DNA of 64,000 nucleotides. Origin: Mucilaginibacter sp. KACC 22773 (GTDB taxonomy: Bacteria; Bacteroidota; Bacteroidia; Sphingobacteriales; Sphingobacteriaceae). The notes beneath the pieces were generated by a model. That model had not been told where the DNA came from and did not search any database. It was given only the letters and a program-made list of their open reading frames with translations. The DNA lies in assembly GCF_028736215.1 (NCBI RefSeq), contig NZ_CP117883.1:4898001-4962000 (forward strand), read 5' to 3'. Positions 33,203 to 41,126 of the stretch are shown piece after piece. How positions within the stretch are numbered: position 1 is the stretch's first letter; every line of letters starts with the position of its first letter. Made by a program: the position numbers and the translations under genes.

Positions 33203-33388
33203 TGTCATCCTGAGGAACGAAGGATCTATTCGCGAACTTTTCTATCTGGCATGCATAGCTGATAGATCCTTCGTTCCTCAGGATGACAGAAAAATTGGAT
33301 ATGTCATTGCGAGGAACGAAGCAATCGCGAACTTTGCAAATCCGCCATGCACGCGACGAGATTGCCGTGCTATCGCTCGCAATGACAT
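33203..33388. repeat. two long intergenic inverted repeats after purK
   Basis: First: a perfect 25-bp stem, TGTCATCCTGAGGAACGAAG... at 33203-33227 with its complement at 33264-33288. Second: ATGTCATTGCGAG (33301-33313) with CTCGCAATGACAT (33376-33388). Both belong to the widespread CGAGGAACGAAG-type intergenic repeats. Neither overlaps a gene. The second shares words with the repeats at 34165-34213 and 34930-34979. Confidence 0.8.
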
Positions 33389-33470
33389 AATCTATTGCCG
33401 TGGGTAGATACGGCTGTTATCGATAGCGCGAAAAAAGTTGTGCCTTATTGAATTGTTAAAACCCCTTATC

Positions 33471-34133
33471 ATGAACATTAAAATAATTATACTAACCGTC
33501 CTTGTTGGCTGTATTTCGACGGTTGGTTTCGGCCAATACACTTACAAACAAAAGCTCGGAAACTTAGCGACTGTAATGTTGCCAGATACCCCTAAACTTC
33601 AATCGGTAAATGGTGTTAACACTTATGTTGCCAGGTATAAAGGTGTAATATTTTTAACCCATTTAGCAGATATGGAGGGTGGACTCAGAGATCTGCTAAA
33701 CAATACCAATGCCGACTCACTTTATAATAGTTATTTAGATGGCTTGGTGAAAGACTCAAAGGGTAAATTGTTTTATAAAAATAAAATAGACATAGACGGT
33801 CTTAATGGACTTGAGTTTGGATATAGGATAAAAATAAAAGGCCGGAATACATACCTATATCAACGTGTGGTTTGTTTAAACGATTCGTTGGTATCATGCG
33901 GAATATTGGCATCAGATTCATTATCAAGTAAAGACAAGAATTTGAAAGCTTTTTTTGATGGATTTAGAGTTCTGAATGCCAGCGGGGCCCGACAGGATGT
34001 TTCATCTAATCTGGCGTACAAAACAGGGAAGGTAATAGGTTTTTTTATGTTTTTGTGTATCCCGATTTTAATTGGTGTTGGGATAGTGTTTTTGATCAGA
34101 AGAATAATTTATAAGAAAAATAAAGATAGATAG
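33471..34133 (+). CDS. exported protein with C-terminal membrane anchor, duplicate 1
   Basis: A 220-residue protein with a signal peptide (MNIKIIILTVLVGCISTVGFGQ), a soluble domain of about 155 residues (YTYKQKLGNLATVMLPD, YLYQRVVCLNDSL), and a C-terminal helix FLCIPILIGVGIVFLIRRI ending in basic residues. This predicts a periplasmic domain anchored by a C-terminal transmembrane segment. The family is not recognised. The next gene is a paralogue whose start lies exactly 764 bp downstream with similar upstream bases. Confidence 0.7.
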   Translation: MNIKIIILTVLVGCISTVGFGQYTYKQKLGNLATVMLPDTPKLQSVNGVNTYVARYKGVIFLTHLADMEGGLRDLLNNTNADSLYNSYLDGLVKDSKGKLFYKNKIDIDGLNGLEFGYRIKIKGRNTYLYQRVVCLNDSLVSCGILASDSLSSKDKNLKAFFDGFRVLNASGARQDVSSNLAYKTGKVIGFFMFLCIPILIGVGIVFLIRRIIYKKNKDR

Positions 34134-34149
34134 TGCCTTATCACAAAGC

Positions 34150-34217
34150 AGGAAATCTTTTTACCTTGCATAATTACGTTGCAAATCAGGAGATTGCTTC
34201 ATGCTTCGCAATGATGG
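34150..34217 (+). repeat. short intergenic repeat in duplicated unit, copy 1
   Basis: AAATCTTTTTACCTTGCATAATT, then CAAATCAGGAGATTGCTTC and TCGCAATGATGGTGCTAAA. The same string, with few changes, is found at 34914-34981, exactly 764 bp later. This equals the offset between the two paralogous gene starts. Confidence 0.8.
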
Positions 34218-34234
34218 TGCTAAAACCCCTTATC

Positions 34235-34894
34235 ATGAACATTAAAATAATTGTACTAACTGTTGTTGTGGGCTGTATTGCTACGGTTACCTTTGCTCAA
34301 TACCCTTATAAGCAAAGGCTTGGTGGGATAGCGAGAGTAATGTTGCCGGATAGCCCTGCATTAGAAAGGGTAAGTGGTGTAAACGTTTACATGGTTAACC
34401 ATAATGGGGTGACGTATACGGGGGTGATAGCAGACGCAGAAGGAGGACTATTGGATCTGTTTAAAAATGATAATGTCGACTCAGTTTACAACAACTACAT
34501 AAAGGGTGCATTAAAAAGAACTAACAGCAAAACGTTTTATAAAAATAAAATAAAAATCAGCGGACTTGACGCAGTTGAGTTTGGTTATAAAGCACATTAT
34601 AACGGGTACGATACCTATGTATATCAACGTGTGGTATGTTTAAATGATTCCCTGGCAATATGCTCATTATCTTGTTCCAATTTATTGCCGGTTACGGATA
34701 AGAACTTAAAGGTGTTTTTTGACGGGTTTAAAGTTTTAAATACATGGCATGCCCGGCAAGACATCTCTTCTTTGGAGTACAAGTGGGGGAAAGTGACGCA
34801 TTACCTGATGTTTTTATGCATCCCGATTTTAATTGGCCTTGGTATAGTATTTTTGATAAGAAGAATAGTTTACGAAAAAACAATGAATAAATAA
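34235..34894 (+). CDS. exported protein with C-terminal membrane anchor, duplicate 2
   Basis: A 219-residue paralogue of the preceding gene: signal peptide MNIKIIVLTVVVGCIATVTFAQ, soluble domain with YPYKQRLGGIARVMLPD and YVYQRVVCLNDSL, and C-terminal helix FLCIPILIGLGIVFLIRRI. The leader bases before both ATGs (AAAACCCCTTATC) are the same. The start at 34235 is chosen because it aligns with the paralogue; an upstream extension would translate the repeat. Function is unknown. Confidence 0.7.
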   Translation: MNIKIIVLTVVVGCIATVTFAQYPYKQRLGGIARVMLPDSPALERVSGVNVYMVNHNGVTYTGVIADAEGGLLDLFKNDNVDSVYNNYIKGALKRTNSKTFYKNKIKISGLDAVEFGYKAHYNGYDTYVYQRVVCLNDSLAICSLSCSNLLPVTDKNLKVFFDGFKVLNTWHARQDISSLEYKWGKVTHYLMFLCIPILIGLGIVFLIRRIVYEKTMNK

Positions 34895-34913
34895 CACGCT
34901 GTTGCAATGCGAG

Positions 34914-34981
34914 AAATCTTTTTACCTTGCATAATTGCCCTGCAAATCAGGAGATTGCTTCGTACCTCGCAATGACGGTGC
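34914..34981 (+). repeat. short intergenic repeat in duplicated unit, copy 2
   Basis: Second copy of the repeat seen at 34150-34217, with CAAATCAGGAGATTGCTTCGT and CTCGCAATGACGGTGCTAAA. It immediately precedes purE and marks the right border of the duplication. Confidence 0.8.
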
Positions 34982-35006
34982 TAAATATATATACAATAAC
35001 AACAAC

Positions 35007-35498
35007 ATGAGCCAACCAAAAGTAGCCATCATTATGGGCAGCAAATCCGATCTGCATATTATGCAGGATGCCGCCGATGTATTAAAAGAATTAGGTGTTG
35101 AATACGAAATTACAGTAGTATCGGCACACCGCACGCCCGACAGGATGTTTAGCTATGCCCGCGCAGCTGCCGACAGGGGTATTAAGGTAATTATTGCCGG
35201 CGCCGGTGGCGCTGCGCATTTGCCTGGTATGGTGGCATCGTTAACCCATTTGCCGGTTATTGGGGTACCTGTAAAATCAAGCAACTCTATTGATGGCTGG
35301 GATTCGATACTGTCGATATTGCAAATGCCCAATGGTATCCCGGTTGCTACTGTAGCCTTGAATGCGGCCAAAAATGCGGGGATCCTTGCAGCGCAAATCC
35401 TATCCACCACCGACGAATACCTGGTTAAAAACCTCATCGACTTTAAAGAAGACCTAAAGAAAAAGGTTGAAGAATCGGCAAGGGAAATGGAGGGGTAG
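35007..35498 (+). CDS. purE: N5-CAIR mutase
   Basis: A 163-residue class I PurE converting N5-CAIR to CAIR, the step after PurK. The signatures VAIIMGSKSDLHIMQDAADVL, VVSAHRTPDRM and AGAGGAAHLPGMVAS are intact, with SSNSIDGWDSILSILQMPNGIPVATVA at the C-terminal half. The start at 35007 (MSQPKVAI) is clear; earlier in-frame codons translate the intergenic repeat. It shares strand and probably ancestry of operon with purK, now interrupted. Confidence 0.95.
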   Translation: MSQPKVAIIMGSKSDLHIMQDAADVLKELGVEYEITVVSAHRTPDRMFSYARAAADRGIKVIIAGAGGAAHLPGMVASLTHLPVIGVPVKSSNSIDGWDSILSILQMPNGIPVATVALNAAKNAGILAAQILSTTDEYLVKNLIDFKEDLKKKVEESAREMEG

Positions 35499-35824
35499 AT
35501 TTTTCAAATGTGCAGATTTCAAATTACAGATGTGCAGATGAGAGGGATTATTTGAGAATTTGAAGATTTGAGGATTTGAAAATGGCTTTAGCTCTGTTTA
35601 TCGAGGGAGCTTAAACAATTCTTCGTTAATTTTCTGAATGATCGGAAACAGGTAACAGTTCTAATCTTTCTTGGGGGCGTTATAGCCATTAAAAAACATG
35701 GTTATGTCATTAAATAAAAAAATGTAGCGTTTGGCAGCTATAAGCATGCTATTTCACGGATATTTATGCAAACCGATGTGGTAACAAATTGGTTGGCAAT
35801 TCATCAAAGCATAAAAATTATCCG
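35499..35824. other. intergenic region with GCAGAT words and no gene
   Basis: The first 80 bp contain CAAATGTGCAGATTTCAAATTACAGATGTGCAGATGAG and TTTGAGAATTTGAAGATTTGAGGATTTGAAAAT, words also found at 5640-5790. The rest shows AT-rich promoter-like DNA for the ABC genes but no frame of note. Confidence 0.5.
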
Positions 35825-36514
35825 TTGGAAACTATCCTTAATATTCAAGATCTCAGTAAAACATACCAAAGCGCCGGGCGTACGCTCACCGTGCTTGATA
35901 ACATTAACTTCGCGATAACTGAAGGCTCTACCAATGCCATTGTTGGCCCATCGGGCAGCGGCAAAACTACGCTGCTGGGGCTATGTGCGGGGCTCGACCG
36001 ATCGAGCACCGGCTCGGTGGAACTAAATGGCATCAGCCTGGGCAACTTAACCGAAGACCAGCGCGCGCAGGTGCGCAACCAGTATGTAGGCTTCATTTTT
36101 CAGAATTTCCAATTGCTGCCAACACTTACAGCTTTGGAGAATGTGATGGTGCCATTGGAACTCCGGAACGAAAAAAACATCAAGGCAAGGGCATTGGATT
36201 TGCTGGACAAAGTTGGCCTCGCCGATCGCGGACATCACTACCCTTCCCAATTGTCCGGCGGCGAACAGCAAAGGGTTTCACTGGCACGGGCATTTTCAAA
36301 CGCACCCAAAATTCTGTTTGCCGATGAGCCAACCGGTAACCTGGATGCCGAAACCAGCGAAAAGGTGATTAAACTCATCTTCGACTTGAACAAGGAAGCC
36401 GGTACTACCCTGGTTGTAGTAACCCACGACCTTGACCTGGCGGCCAAAACACAACGCATCATCAGGATAAAAGGCGGCAAGCTGGTATCCGACGAAAAAA
36501 CAATTAACGGGTAA
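35825..36514 (+). CDS. ABC transporter ATPase (YbbA/LolD-like)
   Basis: A 229-residue ATPase. Walker A is VGPSGSGKTT, then the Q-loop region YVGFIFQNFQLLP, signature LSGGEQQR, Walker B ILFADEP and H-loop VVTHD. Its best family fit is the LolD/MacB/YbbA group. The start is uncertain. A TTG at 35825 gives LETILNIQDLSK, the usual beginning for this family, while a TTG at 35789 would add 12 residues; no ATG is available. It partners the large permease 6 bp downstream and a TesA-like hydrolase after it. Confidence 0.87.
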   Translation: METILNIQDLSKTYQSAGRTLTVLDNINFAITEGSTNAIVGPSGSGKTTLLGLCAGLDRSSTGSVELNGISLGNLTEDQRAQVRNQYVGFIFQNFQLLPTLTALENVMVPLELRNEKNIKARALDLLDKVGLADRGHHYPSQLSGGEQQRVSLARAFSNAPKILFADEPTGNLDAETSEKVIKLIFDLNKEAGTTLVVVTHDLDLAAKTQRIIRIKGGKLVSDEKTING

Positions 36515-36520
36515 GTTATT

Positions 36521-39076
36521 ATGAGCGATCCGGTTAATTATAAACGAAAAACAAACGTTGCCTGGCTGTTTAACATGGCCTTGCGCGATAGCAGGAAAAA
36601 CCGGTCGAGGTTGTTCCTGTTCATATCTGCCATCATATTTGGTATTGCTGCGCTGGTGGCTATCTACTCGTTCAGGTACAATGTGCAAAACGACGTAAAT
36701 GGCCAGGCAGCAACGCTCATCGGTGCCGATTTGCTGATATCTGGGAATAAACCTGTCGACCCGAAGCTGAAGAAGATGCTTGACTCATTGGGCGATAACA
36801 GATCAACCGAGCGGAGTTTTGCATCGATGGCCTATTTTCCAAAAAGCAAAGGCACCAGGCTTGTACAGATAAGGGCTTTGCAGGGCGATTATCCTTATTA
36901 CGGCGCTATAGAAACCACGCCCGAGATTGCCGGCACCTCCTTTAAACAAGGACAAACAGCCCTGGTTGATAAAACGCTGATGCTGCAATTTGGCGCCAAG
37001 GTTGGCGATTTGGTACGCATAGGCACCGAACATTTCCTGATAGCCGGCGCATTGGACAAAGCTCCAGGGCAAAGCGGAGCCATGGCAGGTATTGCCCCGG
37101 TGGTGTACATCCCGATGCGATACCTGGAACAAACCGGCCTCATGAAAACAGGCAGCCGCGTAAATTATACCTTTTACTACAAGTACGACCATAAAGTTGA
37201 TATAGAAAAGCTAACCAAAAAGCTCGACCCGATATTGGATAAAAATGGCATGAACTACGATACCATTGAAACCCGTAAGGAAAATACCGGCAGGGCATTT
37301 GGCGATCTGGGCAGGTTTTTATCGCTGGTGGGCTTTATTGCTCTGTTATTGGGCTGCGTGGGTGTGGCAAGCGCCATTCATATTTATGTACGCGAAAAGA
37401 TAGCCTCGATAGCCATAATGCGCTGTTTAGGCGTAAAAGCATCCGAGGCATTTTTGATTTACCTGATCCAGATTGTTGGCATCGGGCTCATAGGATCTAT
37501 AGCGGGTGCGGCTTTGGGTACGGCCATACAGCATTTGCTGCCAATAGTTTTTAAAGATTTTTTGCCGTTCACTATTTCTGTCGAGATATCGTGGCTGGCT
37601 ATTGGCCAGGGTATTTTATTGGGGGTAATTATATCAATATTGTTTGCTTTGCTGCCGCTGATATCGGTGCGTAATATATCGCCACTAAATACGCTGCGCA
37701 TGTCATTTGACGAGGCAGGCCGCAAACGCGACCCTTTAAGCTGGCTGGTTTATTTACTCATCATCGTGTTTGTTTTAGGCTTTACCTATTTACAGTTAGA
37801 TAGCTGGATAGGCAGCATCTTTTTCACTATCGGTATTTTAGTAGCCTTTATGATACTGGCCGCTGTAGCCTGGTTGCTGATGCGTGTGATGAAACTGCTT
37901 ATCAACAGCGGCTGGAGCTATTTATGGCGCCAGGGCTTTGCCAATTTATACCGGCCAAATACCCAAACTTTAATCCTGATGGTTTCAATCGGGCTAAGTA
38001 CGGCCTTTATTTGTACGCTGTTTTTTATCCAGAGTATCCTCATCAGCCAGGTAAACTTATCAAGCAGCGGCAATCAATCAAATATGATTTTGTTTGATAT
38101 TCAAAAAAGCCAGAAGGATGCCGTAGCCGACGTAACGCGCAAAAACGGGTTGCCTGTTTTGCAACAGGTGCCCATAGTAACCGTACGATTGGAGCAGATA
38201 AACGGCAAAACCGCCGCCGACGTAATTAAAGATACTACCATCAAAATTCCCCATGGTGTATTTGCCTGGGAATACAGGGTAACGTTTAGGGATACATTAT
38301 CCTCATCAGAGAAACTGCTGGACGGCAAATGGATAGGCAAAGCCGAGCCAGGGAAAGACATCCCGGTATCGGTAGAAGAAAACCTGCAAAAACGCGCGCA
38401 CCTTAAAATTGGCGATAAGCTGGTGTTTAACGTGCAGGGGGTACCGATGCCTGCCTATGTAGCCAGCGTACGCAAGGTGAACTGGGGTAAAGTACAAACC
38501 AATTTCCAGGTGGTGTTCCCTACCGGGGTATTGGAAGATGCTCCGCAATTCCAGGTGTTGATGACGCATGTGCCATCAAACAAAGTATCGGCGGCTTTCC
38601 AGCAGGCTGTGGTAAGGCAATTCCCCAATATATCAATTATCGACCTTGGACTGGTATTGAGCATCCTGGATGAGTTATTAAGCAAAATCAGTTACGTAAT
38701 TCGTTTTATGAGCGCGTTTAGTATTATTACGGGTATAGTAGTACTCATAGCTTCGGTACGTATAAGCAAATACCAGCGCATACAGGAAAGCGTTTTATTA
38801 CGCACACTTGGGGCAAGCCGAAAACAGATATTGGCCATAACAGCGTTGGAATACCTGTTTTTAGGCAGTCTATCGGCGTTGACAGGTATTTTGATTGCCG
38901 TGGCAGGTACATGGTTTTTAGCAAAATATAGTTTCGAGATACCTTATTCCGTTAGCTTTGTACCCGCGTTGATTTTATTTTTCATCATCGCTTTGCTAAC
39001 GGTAATTATTGGTTTATTAAACAGCCGGGGCGTATTGAACAAACCGCCTTTAGAGATATTAAGAACAAACGCCTAA
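36521..39076 (+). CDS. ABC transporter permease, FtsX-like (YbbP family)
   Basis: An 851-residue permease with two FtsX-like membrane modules. Helix 1 is at about 27-47, followed by a periplasmic MacB-like domain. Helices in the 265-385 region and a linker pair at 410-455 follow, then a second periplasmic domain (about 500-710) and three final helices (730-840). It matches the YbbP type seen beside ybbA and tesA. Such transporters do mechanotransmission or lipoprotein/lipid handling rather than classical import. It is 6 bp downstream of its ATPase. Confidence 0.88.
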   Translation: MSDPVNYKRKTNVAWLFNMALRDSRKNRSRLFLFISAIIFGIAALVAIYSFRYNVQNDVNGQAATLIGADLLISGNKPVDPKLKKMLDSLGDNRSTERSFASMAYFPKSKGTRLVQIRALQGDYPYYGAIETTPEIAGTSFKQGQTALVDKTLMLQFGAKVGDLVRIGTEHFLIAGALDKAPGQSGAMAGIAPVVYIPMRYLEQTGLMKTGSRVNYTFYYKYDHKVDIEKLTKKLDPILDKNGMNYDTIETRKENTGRAFGDLGRFLSLVGFIALLLGCVGVASAIHIYVREKIASIAIMRCLGVKASEAFLIYLIQIVGIGLIGSIAGAALGTAIQHLLPIVFKDFLPFTISVEISWLAIGQGILLGVIISILFALLPLISVRNISPLNTLRMSFDEAGRKRDPLSWLVYLLIIVFVLGFTYLQLDSWIGSIFFTIGILVAFMILAAVAWLLMRVMKLLINSGWSYLWRQGFANLYRPNTQTLILMVSIGLSTAFICTLFFIQSILISQVNLSSSGNQSNMILFDIQKSQKDAVADVTRKNGLPVLQQVPIVTVRLEQINGKTAADVIKDTTIKIPHGVFAWEYRVTFRDTLSSSEKLLDGKWIGKAEPGKDIPVSVEENLQKRAHLKIGDKLVFNVQGVPMPAYVASVRKVNWGKVQTNFQVVFPTGVLEDAPQFQVLMTHVPSNKVSAAFQQAVVRQFPNISIIDLGLVLSILDELLSKISYVIRFMSAFSIITGIVVLIASVRISKYQRIQESVLLRTLGASRKQILAITALEYLFLGSLSALTGILIAVAGTWFLAKYSFEIPYSVSFVPALILFFIIALLTVIIGLLNSRGVLNKPPLEILRTNA

Positions 39077-39095
39077 CCGCGTTGTATTTAGTTTT

Positions 39096-39800
39096 ATGAA
39101 CAAAGTAAAAATCTTTTTTATACTCATAGTCACATTTGCTTTGGCAAGTTGCGGCAGTGGCGATAAATCAAACGCCAACGCATCGGCACCGGCAGATACT
39201 GCCGATAAGGCTGCTGCATCGGCACAGGTGCAAACGATTTTATTTTTTGGCGATAGCTTAACTGCGGGATACGGCTTGGATGACCCGGCAGATGCTTTTC
39301 CCGGTGTTATCGCAAAAAAAATAGACTCGCTAAAGTTGCCTTATAAAGTAATTAACGCCGGGGTAAGCGGCGAAACATCGGCAGGAGGCAACGGCCGGAT
39401 AGATTGGACATTAAAACAAAAGGTAGATATATTTATACTGGAACTTGGTGCAAACGATGGCCTGCGGGGCATATCGCCTGCCGAAACCACCAGGAACCTC
39501 CAGTCAATCATCGATAAGGTAAAAGCTAAATACCCTAAAGCCAAACTGGTGATGCTGGGTATGCAGGTACCGCCAAATATGGGTGCCGATTATGTAAATA
39601 AATTCAAAGCAGTGTTCCCCACCGTTGCAGCCAAAAATAAGATGGCGCTGGTACCCTTCCTGCTGCAGGGCGTAGGCGGGCACCCAGATCTTAACCAGGG
39701 CGATGGCATCCATCCAACAGAAAAAGGCGCTAAAATTGTTGCGGGAAATGTTTGGAGTGTTTTAAAGGGCCAGTTGGATAATCCTAAGGCGGTGTATTAA
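39096..39800 (+). CDS. SGNH-hydrolase lipoprotein (TesA/arylesterase-like)
   Basis: A 234-residue protein with lipobox LASC at about residue 19, a short Ala/Ser linker, and an SGNH hydrolase domain. Block I is FFGDSLTAGYG with catalytic Ser, block II Gly is in NAGVSGET, block III is LGANDGLRG, and block V is DGIHPTEKG with the Asp/His pair. It corresponds to TesA (acyl-CoA thioesterase I/lysophospholipase L1). In E. coli tesA is the divergent neighbour of ybbA-ybbP, so the trio is conserved here on one strand. Confidence 0.9.
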   Translation: MNKVKIFFILIVTFALASCGSGDKSNANASAPADTADKAAASAQVQTILFFGDSLTAGYGLDDPADAFPGVIAKKIDSLKLPYKVINAGVSGETSAGGNGRIDWTLKQKVDIFILELGANDGLRGISPAETTRNLQSIIDKVKAKYPKAKLVMLGMQVPPNMGADYVNKFKAVFPTVAAKNKMALVPFLLQGVGGHPDLNQGDGIHPTEKGAKIVAGNVWSVLKGQLDNPKAVY

Positions 39801-39803
39801 AGC

Positions 39804-39840
39804 AAAAAAGCCAGGCAAATTTAAAATACCTGGCTTTTTT
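39804..39840. terminator. bidirectional terminator
   Basis: Perfect 12-bp stem AAAAAAGCCAGG / CCTGGCTTTTTT (39804-39815 with 39829-39840) with a 13-base loop, midway between the convergent TesA-like and membrane/TIG genes. A-tract and T-tract on both sides allow use by both strands. Confidence 0.9.
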
Positions 39841-39855
39841 GTTCGGCACCTGGTA

Positions 39856-40953
39856 TCAGGCTACTGTAAATGTTTGCGTGTAAGTTTTTACACCTGCGCC
39901 TGTAACAGATAAAACCGGGCTGGTACCGGCAGCCCCAGCTGTGAAATTAATAACGATTGACGTAGCTGTCGGCTTACCTGTGGGTGCAATTGCCGTCCCG
40001 TCTATAGTTATATTTAGCGGCACTTTGTCAAGATTTGTACCCGTTATAGTAATAGGGTTGGCAACAGAATGCTTTAGCGTGACTGGAGTAGCACCGGAAA
40101 TTACGGGAACAACAGTGCTATTTGATTTAAATACTACATCAAGTACATCCCTTAGCTTCCTTGTTACAACTTCGGTAAACAGGCCTGACATGGCCGATAT
40201 AGCCATAATTCCAAATAGGTTTAAGTTATTTCCACCATCGTTAGTGCTCAAAAAGCCGGCCCTGAATGTAAAATAAACCACGATAGCAAGCGCCGAAGCC
40301 GTGAACGGTTTTACAAAATACCAAAGTAGCCAGCTCTTTTTAAATTTTTCGAGACCTACAAAGGCGGTGAAAGACCCAGCCACATGGATCATATTGCCCA
40401 AAAAGCCTGCGGCCGCAACCAATATGAGCAAAATGGAGTTAAATTGAATAGTATCGTCAATGTCGTAGATAGCCGCCTTCTGTACGGTATCGTTGTATTT
40501 TACCGATTTTACAGAATCGACCTTAGCCAATGCTTTTTTTGCTTTTAACGTAGAATCATCAACCGCCTTAGCATGTTTGGTTTGATCAGCCTTCAGCGCA
40601 GCTATTGTGCCAGAATCGGCTTTGGCTACCTTAGCCTGGCCGGTTTTGATCTTTTTAATCACACTATCCTGTTTATTTTTGAATAGTGCGGCAGCTGCAG
40701 TATCTTTTTGGCTGCCAGGTTGTTTAATAGCGGCTTTATCAAGAAGCATAGTAATATGACATTTATGATAATACCTTCCGTCATCGCCCGCCGGAGGTAA
40801 CTTATCGGGCCAATAACTGATGATTGTATTCAAAGCTAATAATGTAAATAGCGCGAGTAAAATTCCCGCTGCTACTTTTCCCCAGGTAGAAATTTGATTT
40901 TGAGACCCGGTTTCTGTTGGGTCATCGTTTGATTTAGGTGCTGTTGTGCTCAT
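39856..40953 (-). CDS. membrane protein with coiled coil and C-terminal IPT/TIG-like domain
   Basis: A 365-residue protein. Layout: one helix at about 27-47, an extracytoplasmic Lys/Ala/Asp-rich helical stretch of about 100 residues that could form a coiled coil, then a three-helix module (about 173-265) and a C-terminal IPT/TIG-like Ig fold (about 282-365, ending SVTGAGVKTYTQTFTVA). The module reads GFLGNMIHVAGSFTAFVG, SWLLWYFVKPFTASALAIVVYF and GLFTEVVTRKLRDVLDVVF. A similar G-x-H...SWxxWYxxKP membrane module seems to occur in other bacterial proteins of unknown role; this is from memory. Function unknown. Confidence 0.7.
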   Translation of the reverse strand: MSTTAPKSNDDPTETGSQNQISTWGKVAAGILLALFTLLALNTIISYWPDKLPPAGDDGRYYHKCHITMLLDKAAIKQPGSQKDTAAAALFKNKQDSVIKKIKTGQAKVAKADSGTIAALKADQTKHAKAVDDSTLKAKKALAKVDSVKSVKYNDTVQKAAIYDIDDTIQFNSILLILVAAAGFLGNMIHVAGSFTAFVGLEKFKKSWLLWYFVKPFTASALAIVVYFTFRAGFLSTNDGGNNLNLFGIMAISAMSGLFTEVVTRKLRDVLDVVFKSNSTVVPVISGATPVTLKHSVANPITITGTNLDKVPLNITIDGTAIAPTGKPTATSIVINFTAGAAGTSPVLSVTGAGVKTYTQTFTVA

Positions 40954-41126
40954 GATTTATTTGCGTTCAGGTTAAAAAAAGGTTTGGTGGAAGGTATGGT
41001 GGGAGGTTCGATGTGTTACAATAATTTATTATTTATTAATAACTTAAAATCAAACACTTACAAAAGCTAAGATAACTACCCCTTATGGATACGCCAAGCG
41101 TATTTTTACGGTATTTTACTATTTTA

